A stretch of DNA of 63,516 bases from assembly GCA_018268995.1 (NCBI GenBank), contig JAFDVL010000020.1:1-63516 (forward strand), in the 5' to 3' direction. The notes under the pieces are model-generated. The model was not told the DNA's origin and did not search any database. It was given only the letters and a program-made list of their open reading frames with translations. Numbering within the stretch: position 1 is the stretch's first letter; each line of letters opens with the position of its first letter. The translations under genes and the position numbers were made by a program. Origin of the DNA: Acidobacteriota bacterium. Lineage in GTDB: Bacteria > Acidobacteriota > Blastocatellia > RBC074. Shown here in pieces: positions 53,972-63,516 of this stretch.

Positions 53972-54985
53972 ATGAGCCAGAAAGGCATTTATTTTTCACT
54001 AACTGCTCTCTTCGGGATTGTCTTGTTAGGGGTTCTGGGCTATCACCTGCTGGAAGGCTGGAGTCTGTTTGATAGTCTGTACATGACTGTCATCACCCTG
54101 GCGACAATCGGATATGGTGAAACGCACCCGCTGACCTTTGGCGGTCGCGTGTTTACGATCATCTTGATCGCGTTGGGCGTGACAGCCGCTGGATTTATCT
54201 TTACCACTCTGACGCGAGTCTTAGTCGAAACACAGATTACGGCTGCTTTCGGGAGGCGCAAATTGTTTCGCGATATTAACAAACTCAAAAATCATTACAT
54301 CATTTGTGGTGCGGGCCGCGTCGGGATGCGGATTGTTGATGAATTCAAAAAGAAAAGCGTTGATTTCGTTGTCATCGAACGCGACCCGGGCATTGCTGAC
54401 CGCTTGCTGGCACAGGGCGAATTGGTGCTGATTGGCGATGCGACGGACGAAGCTGTCCTGGATGGTGCGAACGTCAAAAATGCACGCAGCCTGATTGCCG
54501 CCGCTTCCAGCGATGCCGAAAACGTGTACATTGCGCTTTCGGCCCGTGGCATCAATCCTGATCTCTACATTGTTGCGCGTGCGAACGATCAATCCGGAGA
54601 ACGACAAATGCGCCGCGCTGGCGTCAACAAGGTAGTTTCTCCAGCCCTAATCGGTAGTCATCGCATGGCACAGGCTGCCATGTCACCTGCGGTCGCCGAT
54701 TTCATTGAACTCACCACGATGACCGAAGGGCTCGACCTGCTTTTTGAACAGGTGCGGATTGAGCCGGGTTCGATCTTAGCCAAAAAGCAAATCAAAGATT
54801 CTGGAATTCGCACGGAGCATAATGTGATGATTGTGGCGATTACGGATCATCTTGGTCGGATGCAATTTAATCCTGACGGTAATCAGGAACTGAATCTGGG
54901 TGATCTGTTGATTGCCATCGGCACACGAGCCGGCGTCAAAAATCTGGAACGCCTGGCGAATTATGAACGCGGAGAATCGGGTTAG
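53972..54985 (+). CDS. Two-TM potassium channel with RCK (TrkA-N/C) domain
   Basis: 337 residues from the ATG at 53972; the frame is open further upstream into the receptor gene and across its terminator, so the first Met after the terminator is chosen although no Shine-Dalgarno is visible. Two membrane helices (about 7-28 and 63-88) flank a pore loop with the selectivity filter TIGYGE. An RCK domain follows (about 100-230), with a Rossmann motif ICGAGRVGMRIVDEF, then a TrkA-C domain (about 245-330). It would be a ligand-gated K+ channel in the inner membrane, gated by nucleotide or Ca2+. Confidence 0.9.
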   Translation: MSQKGIYFSLTALFGIVLLGVLGYHLLEGWSLFDSLYMTVITLATIGYGETHPLTFGGRVFTIILIALGVTAAGFIFTTLTRVLVETQITAAFGRRKLFRDINKLKNHYIICGAGRVGMRIVDEFKKKSVDFVVIERDPGIADRLLAQGELVLIGDATDEAVLDGANVKNARSLIAAASSDAENVYIALSARGINPDLYIVARANDQSGERQMRRAGVNKVVSPALIGSHRMAQAAMSPAVADFIELTTMTEGLDLLFEQVRIEPGSILAKKQIKDSGIRTEHNVMIVAITDHLGRMQFNPDGNQELNLGDLLIAIGTRAGVKNLERLANYERGESG

Positions 54986-55079
54986 ATTTCAGTCTAAAGC
55001 GAGCAACAGTTTCCAAAAACATCACACAAAGACCACTGACGCAAATTGTACCTTTTCTTAACTTCGATTTAATGTCTGC

Positions 55080-55108
55080 TTGACCTTCTTCTGCCATCCC
55101 TCTAACAT
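55080..55108 (+). promoter_or_regulatory. Possible promoter of the 55194 receptor gene
   Basis: TTGACC (55080-55085), 17-base spacer, TAACAT (55103-55108), about 80 bases before the start codon. Confidence 0.35.
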
Positions 55109-55193
55109 TGACTCACTATTATTACTTATCTTTGCTGTGGATTAATTGATTACACATATTTGGCTGCAAGACAGCCCTAACCTTGGAGAGAAC

Positions 55194-58100
55194 ATGCAAC
55201 TAACACGCTCTTTTCTGTTTCTGCGTCTCTGTTTGGCGGCATTGTTGACCTTTGTTGCCGTCCAGCAGGCGCAGGCGCAGTTTGATACCGCCACTGTACT
55301 CGGAACGATCCGCGATACGAATGGCGCGATTATTCCTAGTGCGACGGTCAAATTAAAAAATATCGCTACTGGCATTGAAGCCAGCACAGCAACCGATAGT
55401 GAAGGAAATTATCAGTTTTTTAATGTCAAAATCGGTAGTTACCAGGTTACCGCCGAGGCCGCAGGCTTTGCCAGAGGGAATGCTGAGAATGTGCAAGTGA
55501 CGGTGAACGCCCGGCAACGCGTAGACTTCTCGCTGAAGGCGGGGGCCGTAACTGAAACCGTGACTGTTACCGCAAACAGTGTCCAACTCGAAACCGAATC
55601 CAGTGATCGCGGGCAGGTCATCAGCAAGGAACAAATTGTGAACCTTCCGCTGAATGGCCGCTCATATGCGGATTTAGCCTTGCTTTCCCCTGGGGTTCGT
55701 CGTTCGATTCTTTCTGCCCAGGAATCAGGAACGCGGGATGCCTCATTCAATGTCAACGGGCTGCGCAGCTCGCTGAACAACTTTGTGATGGATGGCGTAG
55801 ACAACAATTCATACGGCACGAGCAATCAGGGCTTCTCGAATCAGGTTGTGCAACCCTCGCCCGATGCCGTGCAGGAATTCAAAGTCCAAACCAATAACTT
55901 CAGCGCCGAATTCGGACGCGCGGGCGGCGCGGTCATCAACGCCAGTTTGCGCAGCGGCACGAATCAATTTCACGGCACGTTGTATGAATATCTGCGCAAC
56001 ACATCGCTGAACGCAGTGGGCTTTTTCAAGCCAACGCGCGGCGTCAAACCCACGCTGATTCAGAACCAGTTCGGCGGCACGATTGGCGGCCCGATTGTGC
56101 GCGACAAGACGTTTTTCTTCCTCAATTACGAAGGCTTCCGCCGCATCACGCGCACGTTGCAAGGCAACATCACGACGATCCCCACCGTCGCCAATCGGTC
56201 TGGCATTCTGAATGTTGACGTGGTGGTTCCGTTTACGTTTGTGGATGCGAATGGTGTCACACGGACGGCAGGCACACGCTTCAATGCGGGAACGCCCGTC
56301 CCGATGACGAAGTTTGCGAAATCAGTCATTGATTTGTTGCCGCAACCGATCAACGGCAACCTGACGAACAACTACGAAAATCTGCCGCGCAATCAATTCT
56401 TCAACGACAAAGGCGATTTGAAGATTGACCACAACTTCAACGAAAAGACGACCGCGTTCGTGCGGCTGAGCCAGCGCAAAGTGAACAACTACGAAGCGCC
56501 GACGCTGCCGGGGCCGCTGTTCAGCTCGAACGCCAACACGTTTGTGCGCGTGCTGAATCAACAACTCGCGGGCGGCGTGACGCATAATTTGACCAGCACC
56601 TCGGTGCTCGAATTCCGGCTCGGCATCTCGCGCACGAAAGCCGGAAAAACGCCGACGGGCGTGGGCGATCCGAATTTCAAATTGCCCGGTCAACCGACCG
56701 ATCCGCGCTTTGCGGGCGGGCTGACGACGCAGGGCATCGGCGGCTACATCGGCCTCGGTCGCCAATCAAGCAATCCGCAATTTCAAGACCCGACAGTTTA
56801 CAATCCGCGTTGGAATTACACGTTCCTGAAAGGCAAACACAGCTTCAAGACAGGCTACGAATATCAACGCATCAGCACGGACATTGACGACTTCAACCCG
56901 AAGTACGGGCAAGACAATTACTCCGGTCAGTTTAGCCGTCCGTCCGGCGCATCAAGCAACAATGTCTATAACCTCGCTGACTTCTTCTTCGGCGCGCGTA
57001 GTTCGTATGACCTGAACAATTCGGTCATCGTCACGCTGAAACAGCGGATGCACTTCGCGTATGTGCAAGACGATTTCAAGGTCAATCAAAAGCTGACGCT
57101 GAACCTCGGCGTGCGCTACGAATTTGCGACGCCGCAATGGGAAGATCAAAACCGTTTGGGCAACTTCGAGCCGAAAACTGCAACCTTGATTCAAGCGAAA
57201 GCGGGTTCGATTTATGACCGCGCTCTGGTGAATCCCGACCGCAACAACTGGGCACCGCGCGTCGGCTTTGCGTGGAATGCGCTGGACAAAACGGTCGTGC
57301 GTGGCGGTTATGGTGTGAGCTACGTTCACTTCAATCGGTTGGGCGGCGAGAATCTGTTGTCTTATAACGGCCCAACCATCGTCGGCAACAGCATCACGCA
57401 ACAACCGTCGCAAGGGCTTTGCACGGGCAACAACTTCCTCGGTTGCTTCCGACCGACCGAGCTGGGCTATCCGACCGATTTCGTGTCGCCCTTGCGTTAT
57501 AACCCGCTGACCGCGCGTGTCAATTTCACGCCTGCGGACACGCGCACCGGCTATGTTTCAAGCTGGCATTTGAGCGTGCAGCGCGAACTGCCATCGAAGT
57601 GGTTGGTAGATGTCGCGTACGTCGGCAACCACAGCGTCAAGCTGATTGTGCTTGGCGATTACAACCAAGCGCGTCCGAACAACGCGAACGATCCGGCAGC
57701 CGGTACGCCGTTGCAGCAACGTCGTCCGTTTGCGAATTACTCGTTTATTCAGGCGTCCTTCAATGGCGGCTGGACGACGTACAACGGCTTGCAGGTGAAA
57801 CTGGAGCGGCGGTTTTCGGGCGGCTTGTACTTCCTGAATTCGTTCACGTTCTCGAAGGCGATGGACAATGCGGCGGGGCATTTGGAAGCGAGCTTTGGCG
57901 ACAACTCGCGCGGCAACATTCGCAATTTGCGGAACGACAAAGGTCGCTCGAATTACGATCAGCCGTTCAATAACACGACCAGCATCGTGTACGACCTGCC
58001 GTTTGGCAAAGGCCGCAAATATCTGTCGAACGATAATTACCTGATGGAATCTGTGTTCGGCGGATGGCGGATGACGCTCATCAACACGATGACCAGCGGC

Positions 58101-58541
58101 TTGCCGGTCAATCTGGTTTACAGTCCGGCAGCGGCGTTTGTGCTGGGGAATTCGCTGACCTATCGCCCGAATTTGACGGGGCAGGATTTGTATCTCGACA
58201 AGAACGATCCAACCCGATACTTGAATCCGAATGCCGTCGCCGTGCCGACCGACCGCTCGCAGCCGTTTGGCACGGCGGGACGCAACATCGTGCGCGGCCC
58301 CAGCTTCTATCAAGCGGATTTGGGCTTGCACAAAGCGTTCCCCGTGTGGAAGGAAAGCACGAAATTGGAGTTCCGTATGGAAGCCTTCAATCTGTTCAAT
58401 CGCACGAACTTCCTGACGCCGAATAACAACGCCTCAAACCGTTCGTTCGATGCCAATGGCAACTACACCGGCAACTACGGCCAGATCACCGGAACGTTTC
58501 CCGCGCGGCAGATTCAGTTTGCCTTGAAGCTGATTTTCTAG
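55194..58541 (+). CDS. TonB-dependent receptor with carboxypeptidase-regulatory N-domain (Oar-like)
   Basis: 1115 residues from the ATG at 55194, which has GGAGAG upstream and a signal peptide directly after it (ending QQAQAQ); an earlier in-frame ATG at 55146 lacks both. Regulatory Ig domain about 30-110 ([18 protein letters not shown]), plug about 120-250 ([39 protein letters not shown]), then the barrel to a terminal Phe ([10 protein letters not shown]) after [12 protein letters not shown]. From about 55860 onward the coding sequence becomes visibly G+C-richer than its first 650 bases. The substrate is unknown. Confidence 0.93.
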   Translation: MQLTRSFLFLRLCLAALLTFVAVQQAQAQFDTATVLGTIRDTNGAIIPSATVKLKNIATGIEASTATDSEGNYQFFNVKIGSYQVTAEAAGFARGNAENVQVTVNARQRVDFSLKAGAVTETVTVTANSVQLETESSDRGQVISKEQIVNLPLNGRSYADLALLSPGVRRSILSAQESGTRDASFNVNGLRSSLNNFVMDGVDNNSYGTSNQGFSNQVVQPSPDAVQEFKVQTNNFSAEFGRAGGAVINASLRSGTNQFHGTLYEYLRNTSLNAVGFFKPTRGVKPTLIQNQFGGTIGGPIVRDKTFFFLNYEGFRRITRTLQGNITTIPTVANRSGILNVDVVVPFTFVDANGVTRTAGTRFNAGTPVPMTKFAKSVIDLLPQPINGNLTNNYENLPRNQFFNDKGDLKIDHNFNEKTTAFVRLSQRKVNNYEAPTLPGPLFSSNANTFVRVLNQQLAGGVTHNLTSTSVLEFRLGISRTKAGKTPTGVGDPNFKLPGQPTDPRFAGGLTTQGIGGYIGLGRQSSNPQFQDPTVYNPRWNYTFLKGKHSFKTGYEYQRISTDIDDFNPKYGQDNYSGQFSRPSGASSNNVYNLADFFFGARSSYDLNNSVIVTLKQRMHFAYVQDDFKVNQKLTLNLGVRYEFATPQWEDQNRLGNFEPKTATLIQAKAGSIYDRALVNPDRNNWAPRVGFAWNALDKTVVRGGYGVSYVHFNRLGGENLLSYNGPTIVGNSITQQPSQGLCTGNNFLGCFRPTELGYPTDFVSPLRYNPLTARVNFTPADTRTGYVSSWHLSVQRELPSKWLVDVAYVGNHSVKLIVLGDYNQARPNNANDPAAGTPLQQRRPFANYSFIQASFNGGWTTYNGLQVKLERRFSGGLYFLNSFTFSKAMDNAAGHLEASFGDNSRGNIRNLRNDKGRSNYDQPFNNTTSIVYDLPFGKGRKYLSNDNYLMESVFGGWRMTLINTMTSGLPVNLVYSPAAAFVLGNSLTYRPNLTGQDLYLDKNDPTRYLNPNAVAVPTDRSQPFGTAGRNIVRGPSFYQADLGLHKAFPVWKESTKLEFRMEAFNLFNRTNFLTPNNNASNRSFDANGNYTGNYGQITGTFPARQIQFALKLIF

Positions 58542-58566
58542 GCGGGTGAGTTTTGAGAAGTGAAGA

Positions 58567-58665
58567 ACGGGAACGCAGAACACGCGGGATAAACGGAAGA
58601 GGCAGAAAGGAATTAACACTCCGAGTCTGATTTTTCTGCTTATTCTGTGTATTCCGCGTTCCCGT
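58567..58665. repeat. Imperfect inverted repeat after the receptor gene
   Basis: ACGGGAACGC (58567-58576) pairs with GCGTTCCCGT (58656-58665), and an inner similarity (GGCAGAAA and TTTTCTGC) extends the arms to roughly 40 bases with interruptions. It lies in the 133-base gap between two convergent genes and could act as a bidirectional terminator or be a mobile palindromic repeat. Confidence 0.6.
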
Positions 58666-58674
58666 TTTGCTTGT

Positions 58675-59046
58675 TTATCTTTTCGCCTGGCGAAAATTTA
58701 TCACTGACAAGACAGCCATCCAGCTGGCGATAATTATCAATCCCCAGAATTCACGGGCTTCCTCGACGCGCTCGTTTTTCATTTCCCACGAGGCAAACAT
58801 TTCAGACGGTCTTGTTTTGCCCAGCACTCCTGGGGCCCAGTCAATTGCCCAGAGCAAGGCGATTACGCCCACCGCCGCAGGAATCATCCAATTCTTTCGG
58901 CCTGTGGCAAACAGGATGCACGCAACAACCGCCGCGCCGTAAATCGCCATCCAGCGCGCCGGATCAGGATCGTTGTATTGCACCAGCACGCCTAGCAGGA
59001 ATGCCACTGCCATCACATAGTTGGCAATCTTTAAGATGTTGTTCAT
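58675..59046 (-). CDS. TMEM220-family membrane protein
   Basis: 123 residues with four hydrophobic segments. The family hallmark QYNDPDPARWMAIYGAA near residues 23-40 matches the TMEM220 family found in bacteria and animals. The function is unknown. It begins 2 bases after the stop of the CBM9-like gene, so it is translationally coupled to it. Confidence 0.85.
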   Translation of the reverse strand: MNNILKIANYVMAVAFLLGVLVQYNDPDPARWMAIYGAAVVACILFATGRKNWMIPAAVGVIALLWAIDWAPGVLGKTRPSEMFASWEMKNERVEEAREFWGLIIIASWMAVLSVINFRQAKR

Positions 59047-59048
59047 CG

Positions 59049-59756
59049 CTATTTCCCCAGACGTAAAAGCCCAAAAGCTTCGGGTGTGTGATAGCTGTCA
59101 TTGTTGACCGGCTGCCAGTTGATGTACTTGCGGTTGTTGGGTGGCCCCTGAATGCGATAAAAATTTGCGCGCATTTCCAGCCCAACTTTGGGTTTGCGTT
59201 TGTCGAATTTTGCCAGCGGAATGCGCATCGCCCCGTACCAGATTTTGTTGCCTTGATCCACACTTGCTTTGACCTCGTAGCCGGAATTCCAGGCAACATC
59301 GTGTTTCGCGGGCGTCGGCTTGCGATCAATGTCCAGATCAACCCATTCGCCCTGTGGTGAAACCTGATATTCGGTGTAATGCTTAATGTCATTGAAGTCG
59401 GTGCCGATGAATGCTTCCGCCACATCCCAATTCCAAAGCTGATTCGTCTCGGTGGTTGTGGAAGGATTCGCTTTCAGGTTTAATTCTTCATACTGGCAAA
59501 TGAAAAGCAGATACAAATTTTTTGGCGTCCAAACCGAGCGGATTTCGGTACGATGGTTCGGCACCGTTTCGCCGCGTCGGCCTTGTTCTGTGACCACGCC
59601 TGCGACAGATTTCCATTGTGCTGCATTTGGGTCTGTGGTCAGGGCAAAATCCGCTTTGGTGCGCTGGCTGACGATGACGCCTTTGTTCTGACTGTAGCTG
59701 GTGAGTTGGAGCGCGAACAAAAGAATCGTCAGTGAAATGACACGATAGGTTTTCAT
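59049..59756 (-). CDS. Secreted carbohydrate-binding family 9-like protein
   Basis: 235 residues from the ATG at 59756, which gives a signal peptide (MKTYRVISLTILLFALQLTSYSQ); a longer reading upstream is not conserved-looking. The mature part has the CBM9-like layout: NAAQWKSVAG, TEIRSVWTPKNLYLLFICQYEELN, NWDVAEAFIGTDFNDIKHYTEYQVSPQGEWVDLDID and MRIPLAKFD. CBM9-like domains bind sugar reducing ends or cell-surface glycans. It is divergent from apbE, with a short 48-base gap. Confidence 0.82.
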   Translation of the reverse strand: MKTYRVISLTILLFALQLTSYSQNKGVIVSQRTKADFALTTDPNAAQWKSVAGVVTEQGRRGETVPNHRTEIRSVWTPKNLYLLFICQYEELNLKANPSTTTETNQLWNWDVAEAFIGTDFNDIKHYTEYQVSPQGEWVDLDIDRKPTPAKHDVAWNSGYEVKASVDQGNKIWYGAMRIPLAKFDKRKPKVGLEMRANFYRIQGPPNNRKYINWQPVNNDSYHTPEAFGLLRLGK

Positions 59757-59804
59757 AAATGGAGTCCCTAAATTGTAAGTTGAATTACTTGATGGACGTG
59801 CATC

Positions 59805-60842
59805 ATGGCGCAAATTAAAGAACGTGGCAATCCCCTGGGAGCGCAGTCAGTCCGCCTGCTGATCTTACTTTGGGCGACGATTTATGGGCTGCCTCAATCG
59901 CGATCCGACTTAGTTCGCTACGAAGACAGCCGCGTTTCGATGGCCTGCACTTATTCAATCGTGGTTTACGGCTCTGATGAGTCCCAATTGCGGCAAATCG
60001 TCAACGATGCCTTCGACGAAGTGGATCGCATTGATCGGTTGATGAGCCATTACAAAAAGGACAGTCCCTTATCGCAAATCAATCGTGAAGCCGCCCATCA
60101 TCCGGTCAAAACTGATCCTGAGTTGTATTCGTTTCTGCTCGAATGTGTGCGCTACAGCCGTGCATCGCAGGGAGCCTTTGACATCACGGTCGGCCCGTTG
60201 ATGAAGGTCTGGGGCTTCTTTCGCGGCGAAGGGAAAATGCCGGGTGACGTGGAACTGAAAAAGATTCGACAAACCATCGGCTACCAGCATTTGATTTTCA
60301 ATGTGCAGGAAAAAACGATAGCCTTTGACCGCGCCGGAGTTGAGTTGGATTTGGGCGGCATTGCCAAAGGTTATGCTGTGGATCAAGTCGTCACTTTGCT
60401 CAAATCGCGTGGCATTGCAAGTGCATTGATTAGTGCGGGTGGCAGCACGCTGTATGCGCTTGGTTCGCCACCAGACCGCGATTGCTGGGAGGTCGAAATT
60501 CAAGACCCGACGAATGCTCGTAAAGTGGCAAGAACGGTGCAATTGAAAGATCAATCGCTCTCCGTTTCCGGCAGTGCTGAGAAGTTTTTTGAATTTAATG
60601 GCCAACGCTATTCGCACATCATGGACCCGCGCACCGGACGGCCTGTACAGGGCGTGCTGAGCGTCGCGGTAATTACAGAAACCGGTACGGCGGGCGATGC
60701 GCTCGACAATGTCTTTTATGTGCAGGGCGTGGCGCGCAGTCGAAAATATCTGCAACAACTTTCTGACACAGAGGTTTTCTTTTTTTTACCTGACAAGGCC
60801 TCGCCGTGGAAGCTGGTACATTTGAAAAAATACAAGAGGTGA
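59805..60842 (+). CDS. apbE: FAD:protein FMN transferase (ApbE)
   Basis: 345 residues with an N-terminal hydrophobic segment (about 18-32) that may be a signal or anchor. ApbE motifs run in order: VELDLGGIAKGYAVDQV, ALISAGGSTLYALG, YSHIMDPRTGRPV and the Mg-binding TAGDALDNVFYV. ApbE transfers FMN from FAD to Thr in DgxtGAT-type motifs of exported flavoproteins such as Nqr and Rnf subunits; no such partner is in the window. The next gene starts 6 bases after the stop. Confidence 0.93.
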   Translation: MAQIKERGNPLGAQSVRLLILLWATIYGLPQSRSDLVRYEDSRVSMACTYSIVVYGSDESQLRQIVNDAFDEVDRIDRLMSHYKKDSPLSQINREAAHHPVKTDPELYSFLLECVRYSRASQGAFDITVGPLMKVWGFFRGEGKMPGDVELKKIRQTIGYQHLIFNVQEKTIAFDRAGVELDLGGIAKGYAVDQVVTLLKSRGIASALISAGGSTLYALGSPPDRDCWEVEIQDPTNARKVARTVQLKDQSLSVSGSAEKFFEFNGQRYSHIMDPRTGRPVQGVLSVAVITETGTAGDALDNVFYVQGVARSRKYLQQLSDTEVFFFLPDKASPWKLVHLKKYKR

Positions 60843-60848
60843 CAAGTT

Positions 60849-61265
60849 ATGCTGAAGATGAAACCGTATGAGCTTGAGGAATTCCTGAAGGCACAATTTC
60901 CACAAATGGATGATTTTCATTTGCGGATTGAAAAGCTCGAAGAAAAAACGATGCGCGTGCGATTGTTATATCGTGATTTGCATTTGCGCCCCGGTGGCAC
61001 GATTTCCGGCCCCGCCTTGATGACGTTGGCTGACACGGCCATGTATTTACTTGTGCTGGCACATATTGGCCCGATAGCTTTGGCCGTGACGACAAGTCTC
61101 AACATCAATTTTCTGCGCAAACCCGAACCAAAAGACGTGATTGCCGAAACGATTCTGCTCAAGCTGGGGCAGCGGCTGGCGGTGGGAGAAATAACAATGT
61201 TTTCAGAGGGGGACGACGATCCGGTCGCACACGCGACGGTAACGTATTCAATCCCACCTCGATAA
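60849..61265 (+). CDS. Hotdog-fold thioesterase (PaaI family)
   Basis: 138 residues. GAGGTGA at the end of apbE acts as the Shine-Dalgarno, so it is coupled. The PaaI-type pattern is LHLRPGGTISGPALMTLADTAMYLLV, then VTTSLNINFLRKPEP and a final strand HATVTYSIPPR. It hydrolyses acyl-CoA thioesters in the cytoplasm; the acyl chain is not predictable. Its pairing with apbE has no obvious meaning. Confidence 0.9.
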   Translation: MLKMKPYELEEFLKAQFPQMDDFHLRIEKLEEKTMRVRLLYRDLHLRPGGTISGPALMTLADTAMYLLVLAHIGPIALAVTTSLNINFLRKPEPKDVIAETILLKLGQRLAVGEITMFSEGDDDPVAHATVTYSIPPR

Positions 61266-61278
61266 TCTATGAGCGAAT

Positions 61279-62217
61279 CTATTTGCTGACGGGCAATTCG
61301 ACCATAGCGAAAAGGGACATTTTAGGGATCGTAAATTCAACTCCGCCGTCAGCAACTAAAAAATCTTCCAGCGCCGTGCGTCCAAGGCCAAAAACATTGG
61401 CTTCGCCTTTGGCGAACTTACCGCGCACCCGAATTCGTAATCCTTCCAATTCGCGCCCCCCATAGTTCAGCAAATGCAACCGAGTTTTCGTGCTGTCACT
61501 AAACATTCGCGCGATCACGACTTCGCTGCCGTAAATTCTGAGCGAACGATTTTCATCGCCAATTTGCCGCCGAATTTTTCGGGCCAGCGAACTTGGGTCA
61601 GCCGCTTCGTCCAGCGGATATTCGCGCGTGCCGATCTTGACGTTCAACGCGTAGCGCGTGGATGGCTGTGCTTCCAATCGAAAGAGAAGATTGCGCCGCG
61701 TCAACAAATTCATGACCTCTCCCGTGGTTGTCGTGCCATCCTCAATCAAGGCCATGTCCGCAACTGTCGGCATTTCATCGGCTGGCAGCGTGCGTAGAAA
61801 GGCGAGCATTTTGCCAAAAGCTGCCAAATCCGCCGGATCAATTTTCACCACTGCATCCGCGTTATAAACAAACGTTTCGGCTGTCGCGATGGCGGCACGT
61901 CCAGTCGGTAAGTCGTACAAATATTGTCCGCCGGATTTTCGCAGCAACCGCCAACCGTTAGCGTCTACCCAGGGCGCTTGTGTGGGCGACGCGACGTTAA
62001 CCCGACGCGCCACGCCTGGAATCAGCAGCCGTTCGCGTCCTTCCAGTTCATTTTTCGGCATCGCCACAACTTTCATTCCTGCATTGCGCCACGCCTCAAC
62101 ATTTTCAGGTGCGACGGCAATTTGCTCGATCCCTGCTGCTTTTAGCTGTGGAGCGGTTTCGACCCCTTGCGACCAGTACAGCAAGGGCAGGGAAATCAGG
62201 TAGAAGAAAAGTTTCAT
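61279..62217 (-). CDS. Secreted protein of unknown function beside DUF362
   Basis: 312 residues with a signal peptide (about 1-21). The first part contains an alternating pattern GIEQIAVAPENVEAWRNAGMKVVAM that resembles the start of a TIM-like or GH-type fold, but no catalytic residues are assigned. The C-terminal 80 residues (LHLLNYGGRELEGLRIRVRG, VEFTIPKMSLFAMVEL) resemble the beta-sandwich that closes some glycoside hydrolase-like proteins. The start lies 3 bases after the DUF362 stop codon, so the two are co-transcribed. Confidence 0.75.
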   Translation of the reverse strand: MKLFFYLISLPLLYWSQGVETAPQLKAAGIEQIAVAPENVEAWRNAGMKVVAMPKNELEGRERLLIPGVARRVNVASPTQAPWVDANGWRLLRKSGGQYLYDLPTGRAAIATAETFVYNADAVVKIDPADLAAFGKMLAFLRTLPADEMPTVADMALIEDGTTTTGEVMNLLTRRNLLFRLEAQPSTRYALNVKIGTREYPLDEAADPSSLARKIRRQIGDENRSLRIYGSEVVIARMFSDSTKTRLHLLNYGGRELEGLRIRVRGKFAKGEANVFGLGRTALEDFLVADGGVEFTIPKMSLFAMVELPVSK

Positions 62218-62220
62218 AAC

Positions 62221-63375
62221 TTAAACGGTTAATTCTTTCAGGCGAATCTTTTTCAGATCGCTTACGCCCAGGCCTAATTTAGCGGCATACGCGACGTGTC
62301 CGGGTTCACGAATGATGATGTTGGTGTTCGGATCATCATCCCGACGTTTGCCGTTATTGGATTCCAGCGTGCCTCTATCGCGCGTCCAAATTGAATTGGC
62401 ACCACGGGCTTTGCGTTCGTTGTCTACGATGTCGAGCAGCAGGCGATCAATCGCGACCGGGTCTGTACCGAAAAGAATTTGGCGAGGATAAAAGACGTAT
62501 TTTTTGGTCGCAGCGAAAGGCCCGCCGTGCCACACTCCACGAATTCCATCCAGAATTTGCAGCACTGTTTTGGTTTTGACAGGTTCGACAGCAGCCAGTG
62601 TTCCAACAAAGGAATAGGTATGCGAAACGCCATTTTGATGTGTGCGCGCAACGTTGGAGAAGCTGCCGTAGGCGATGTTTTTCAGGCATCCGGTTGCACC
62701 CACCGCACCGTGATCTTTGACGTTTGGAATGTTAATGATTTTCGTGACTGTGCTGGAAATCAGCTTCATCAAATTCGAGCGCGTGTCTTCTTCACCAAAG
62801 AAATCCGCTTCAACATAGACATTGGGGTCGTAGTTGATTCGATCCGTGTTTCGATTGCCATGTTCTGCCGCCACGATGTTTACGCCTTCGGGCACGTGTG
62901 GCTTGTAATTCACGTCATCAAGCTGATTCTGAAATCGTTCGTAGATGTAAATATTCGTCGGCTTCACGCCCAGTTCCGTGAGGTTGCGGATACACTCGGC
63001 CACGATTGCGGGCGACGAGACAACCCACGGATGGCCACCGGCATTGACTTTAATTGCGACCACGTCCGAAGCATTGAAAAATCGCTTCCAGGCATCCAGC
63101 GGTTTTTTCGTCCGCGTTAATTCGCACATCCCGCGACTCATCATCTCGCGCACAACCTCTGCGTTAACGTTATCACCGCTTTCGTCCACACATTGGGCTG
63201 CTTTGACAGAAACGACTTTGCCCGGATATGGCCCCGGCATCCCCGGCGTTTTGGTCGCTTTGTGGGGGCTGACGATGCGGTATTTGGGAATCCCGTTGGA
63301 ATCATCTGCCATCGCGAGATTGGCTAGCGGGGTTGCAGCCAATAATTGCACGAACGTTCTCCGATCCAATGCCAT
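62221..63375 (-). CDS. DUF362-family protein with Tat signal
   Basis: 384 residues; GAGGAG precedes the ATG. The N-terminus DRRTFVQLLAATPLANLA is a twin-arginine (RR-x-F) export signal. DUF362 features include DVVAIKVNAGGHPWVVSSPAIVAECI, NIPNVKDHGAVGATGCLKNI and DPVAIDRLLLDIV. DUF362 proteins are often ferredoxin-like metal-centre proteins, but only scattered cysteines are seen here, so the role is unknown. It is the first gene of a pair with the secreted protein at 61279. Confidence 0.85.
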   Translation of the reverse strand: MALDRRTFVQLLAATPLANLAMADDSNGIPKYRIVSPHKATKTPGMPGPYPGKVVSVKAAQCVDESGDNVNAEVVREMMSRGMCELTRTKKPLDAWKRFFNASDVVAIKVNAGGHPWVVSSPAIVAECIRNLTELGVKPTNIYIYERFQNQLDDVNYKPHVPEGVNIVAAEHGNRNTDRINYDPNVYVEADFFGEEDTRSNLMKLISSTVTKIINIPNVKDHGAVGATGCLKNIAYGSFSNVARTHQNGVSHTYSFVGTLAAVEPVKTKTVLQILDGIRGVWHGGPFAATKKYVFYPRQILFGTDPVAIDRLLLDIVDNERKARGANSIWTRDRGTLESNNGKRRDDDPNTNIIIREPGHVAYAAKLGLGVSDLKKIRLKELTV

Positions 63376-63516
63376 TGTTTGATTCTCCTCAAGAAATTTG
63401 CGAGCAGCGTTGCGTGCAGGAATATTGCGATGGGAAGACCGGGGCTGTCAATTCACAGGAGGAGAAACGCGCCGGACGGGCAGGGCTTCAACAAGGCGGA
63501 AGCCCGCACGCAGTAA
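63376..63516. other. Upstream region of the DUF362 gene (right edge)
   Basis: 141 bases to the window edge. Apart from the Shine-Dalgarno of the DUF362 gene, no gene or motif is recognised. Confidence 0.4.

Noticed and set aside
57558..58331. 257-residue open frame on the minus strand inside the second receptor gene
   Set aside because: It is antisense to a full-length, well-matched receptor, lies in the G+C-rich part where antisense frames stay open by chance, and shows no family signature or ribosome-binding site.

Overview
The window reads as an ordinary chromosomal stretch of a Gram-negative bacterium, most likely an Acidobacteriota member (class Blastocatellia is my best guess, from gene content only). 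The reasons are three very large outer-membrane receptors with an N-terminal carboxypeptidase-regulatory domain (one cut by the left edge), a VWFA protein of the acidobacterial type behind trmFO, a TPR/FG-GAP/ASPIC secreted protein, OmpA and PorT-like outer-membrane proteins, and base composition near 50% G+C. I see no rRNA, tRNA, CRISPR array, transposase, integrase or phage gene.

Layout. 1-3405: end of a receptor gene, a repeat-rich intergenic region and a TPR/FG-GAP/ASPIC secreted protein. 3520-11192 (minus strand): mutM, a SEDS (FtsW/RodA) protein, two secreted proteins of unknown function, a PP2C phosphatase with a membrane segment and TPRs, and a secreted CxxCH protein; this looks like a cell-envelope/signalling cluster. 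11503-12744: an HtrA-like protein that has lost its catalytic His, and a ParE-type toxin-antitoxin pair. 12771-15792: sugar-nucleotide transferase, OmpA protein and phosphohexomutase (envelope polysaccharide precursors). 16026-19846 (plus): IPT/NHL propeller, larE, a degenerate tyrosine-kinase-like ATPase and a SAM hydrolase. 19850-22291: a membrane HD-GYP/GAF/GGDEF protein. 22720-31770: VWFA protein, trmFO, a SnoaL-like protein, a two-component system, an acyl desaturase, a CNNM/CorC protein and a membrane-anchored MutS-like ATPase.

31850-36628 is a five-gene efflux-type operon (ABC-2 ATPase and permease, TetR regulator, two MacB/FtsX-type permeases) with a clean palindrome overlapping its probable promoter, which suggests autoregulation. 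36727-46252 holds a PorT-like barrel, an SGNH-fold protein, an MFS exporter, a two-P-domain secreted protein, an aldo/keto reductase, a 56-residue membrane protein and an amidohydrolase. 46445-49453 is an hsp20-lon proteostasis operon. 50623-58541 carries two giant TonB-dependent receptors flanking a 2TM K+ channel with an RCK domain. 58675-63375 has TMEM220, a CBM9-like protein, apbE, a hotdog thioesterase, a secreted unknown and a Tat-exported DUF362 protein.

The most interesting non-coding signal is a set of palindromic intergenic elements: two copies of a nested multi-hairpin element (about 697-937 and 44475-44648) and two copies of a long perfect hairpin beginning GGAGTACAAG (3424-3496 and 46369-46431). 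The most interesting protein signals are enzyme-family members whose catalytic residues are replaced while the fold is kept: the HtrA-like protein, the BY-kinase-like ATPase, the HD-GYP domain and the SGNH protein. I did not find a defence or other system that I could call clearly new; the repeats and the 17-19 kb module are the best leads.
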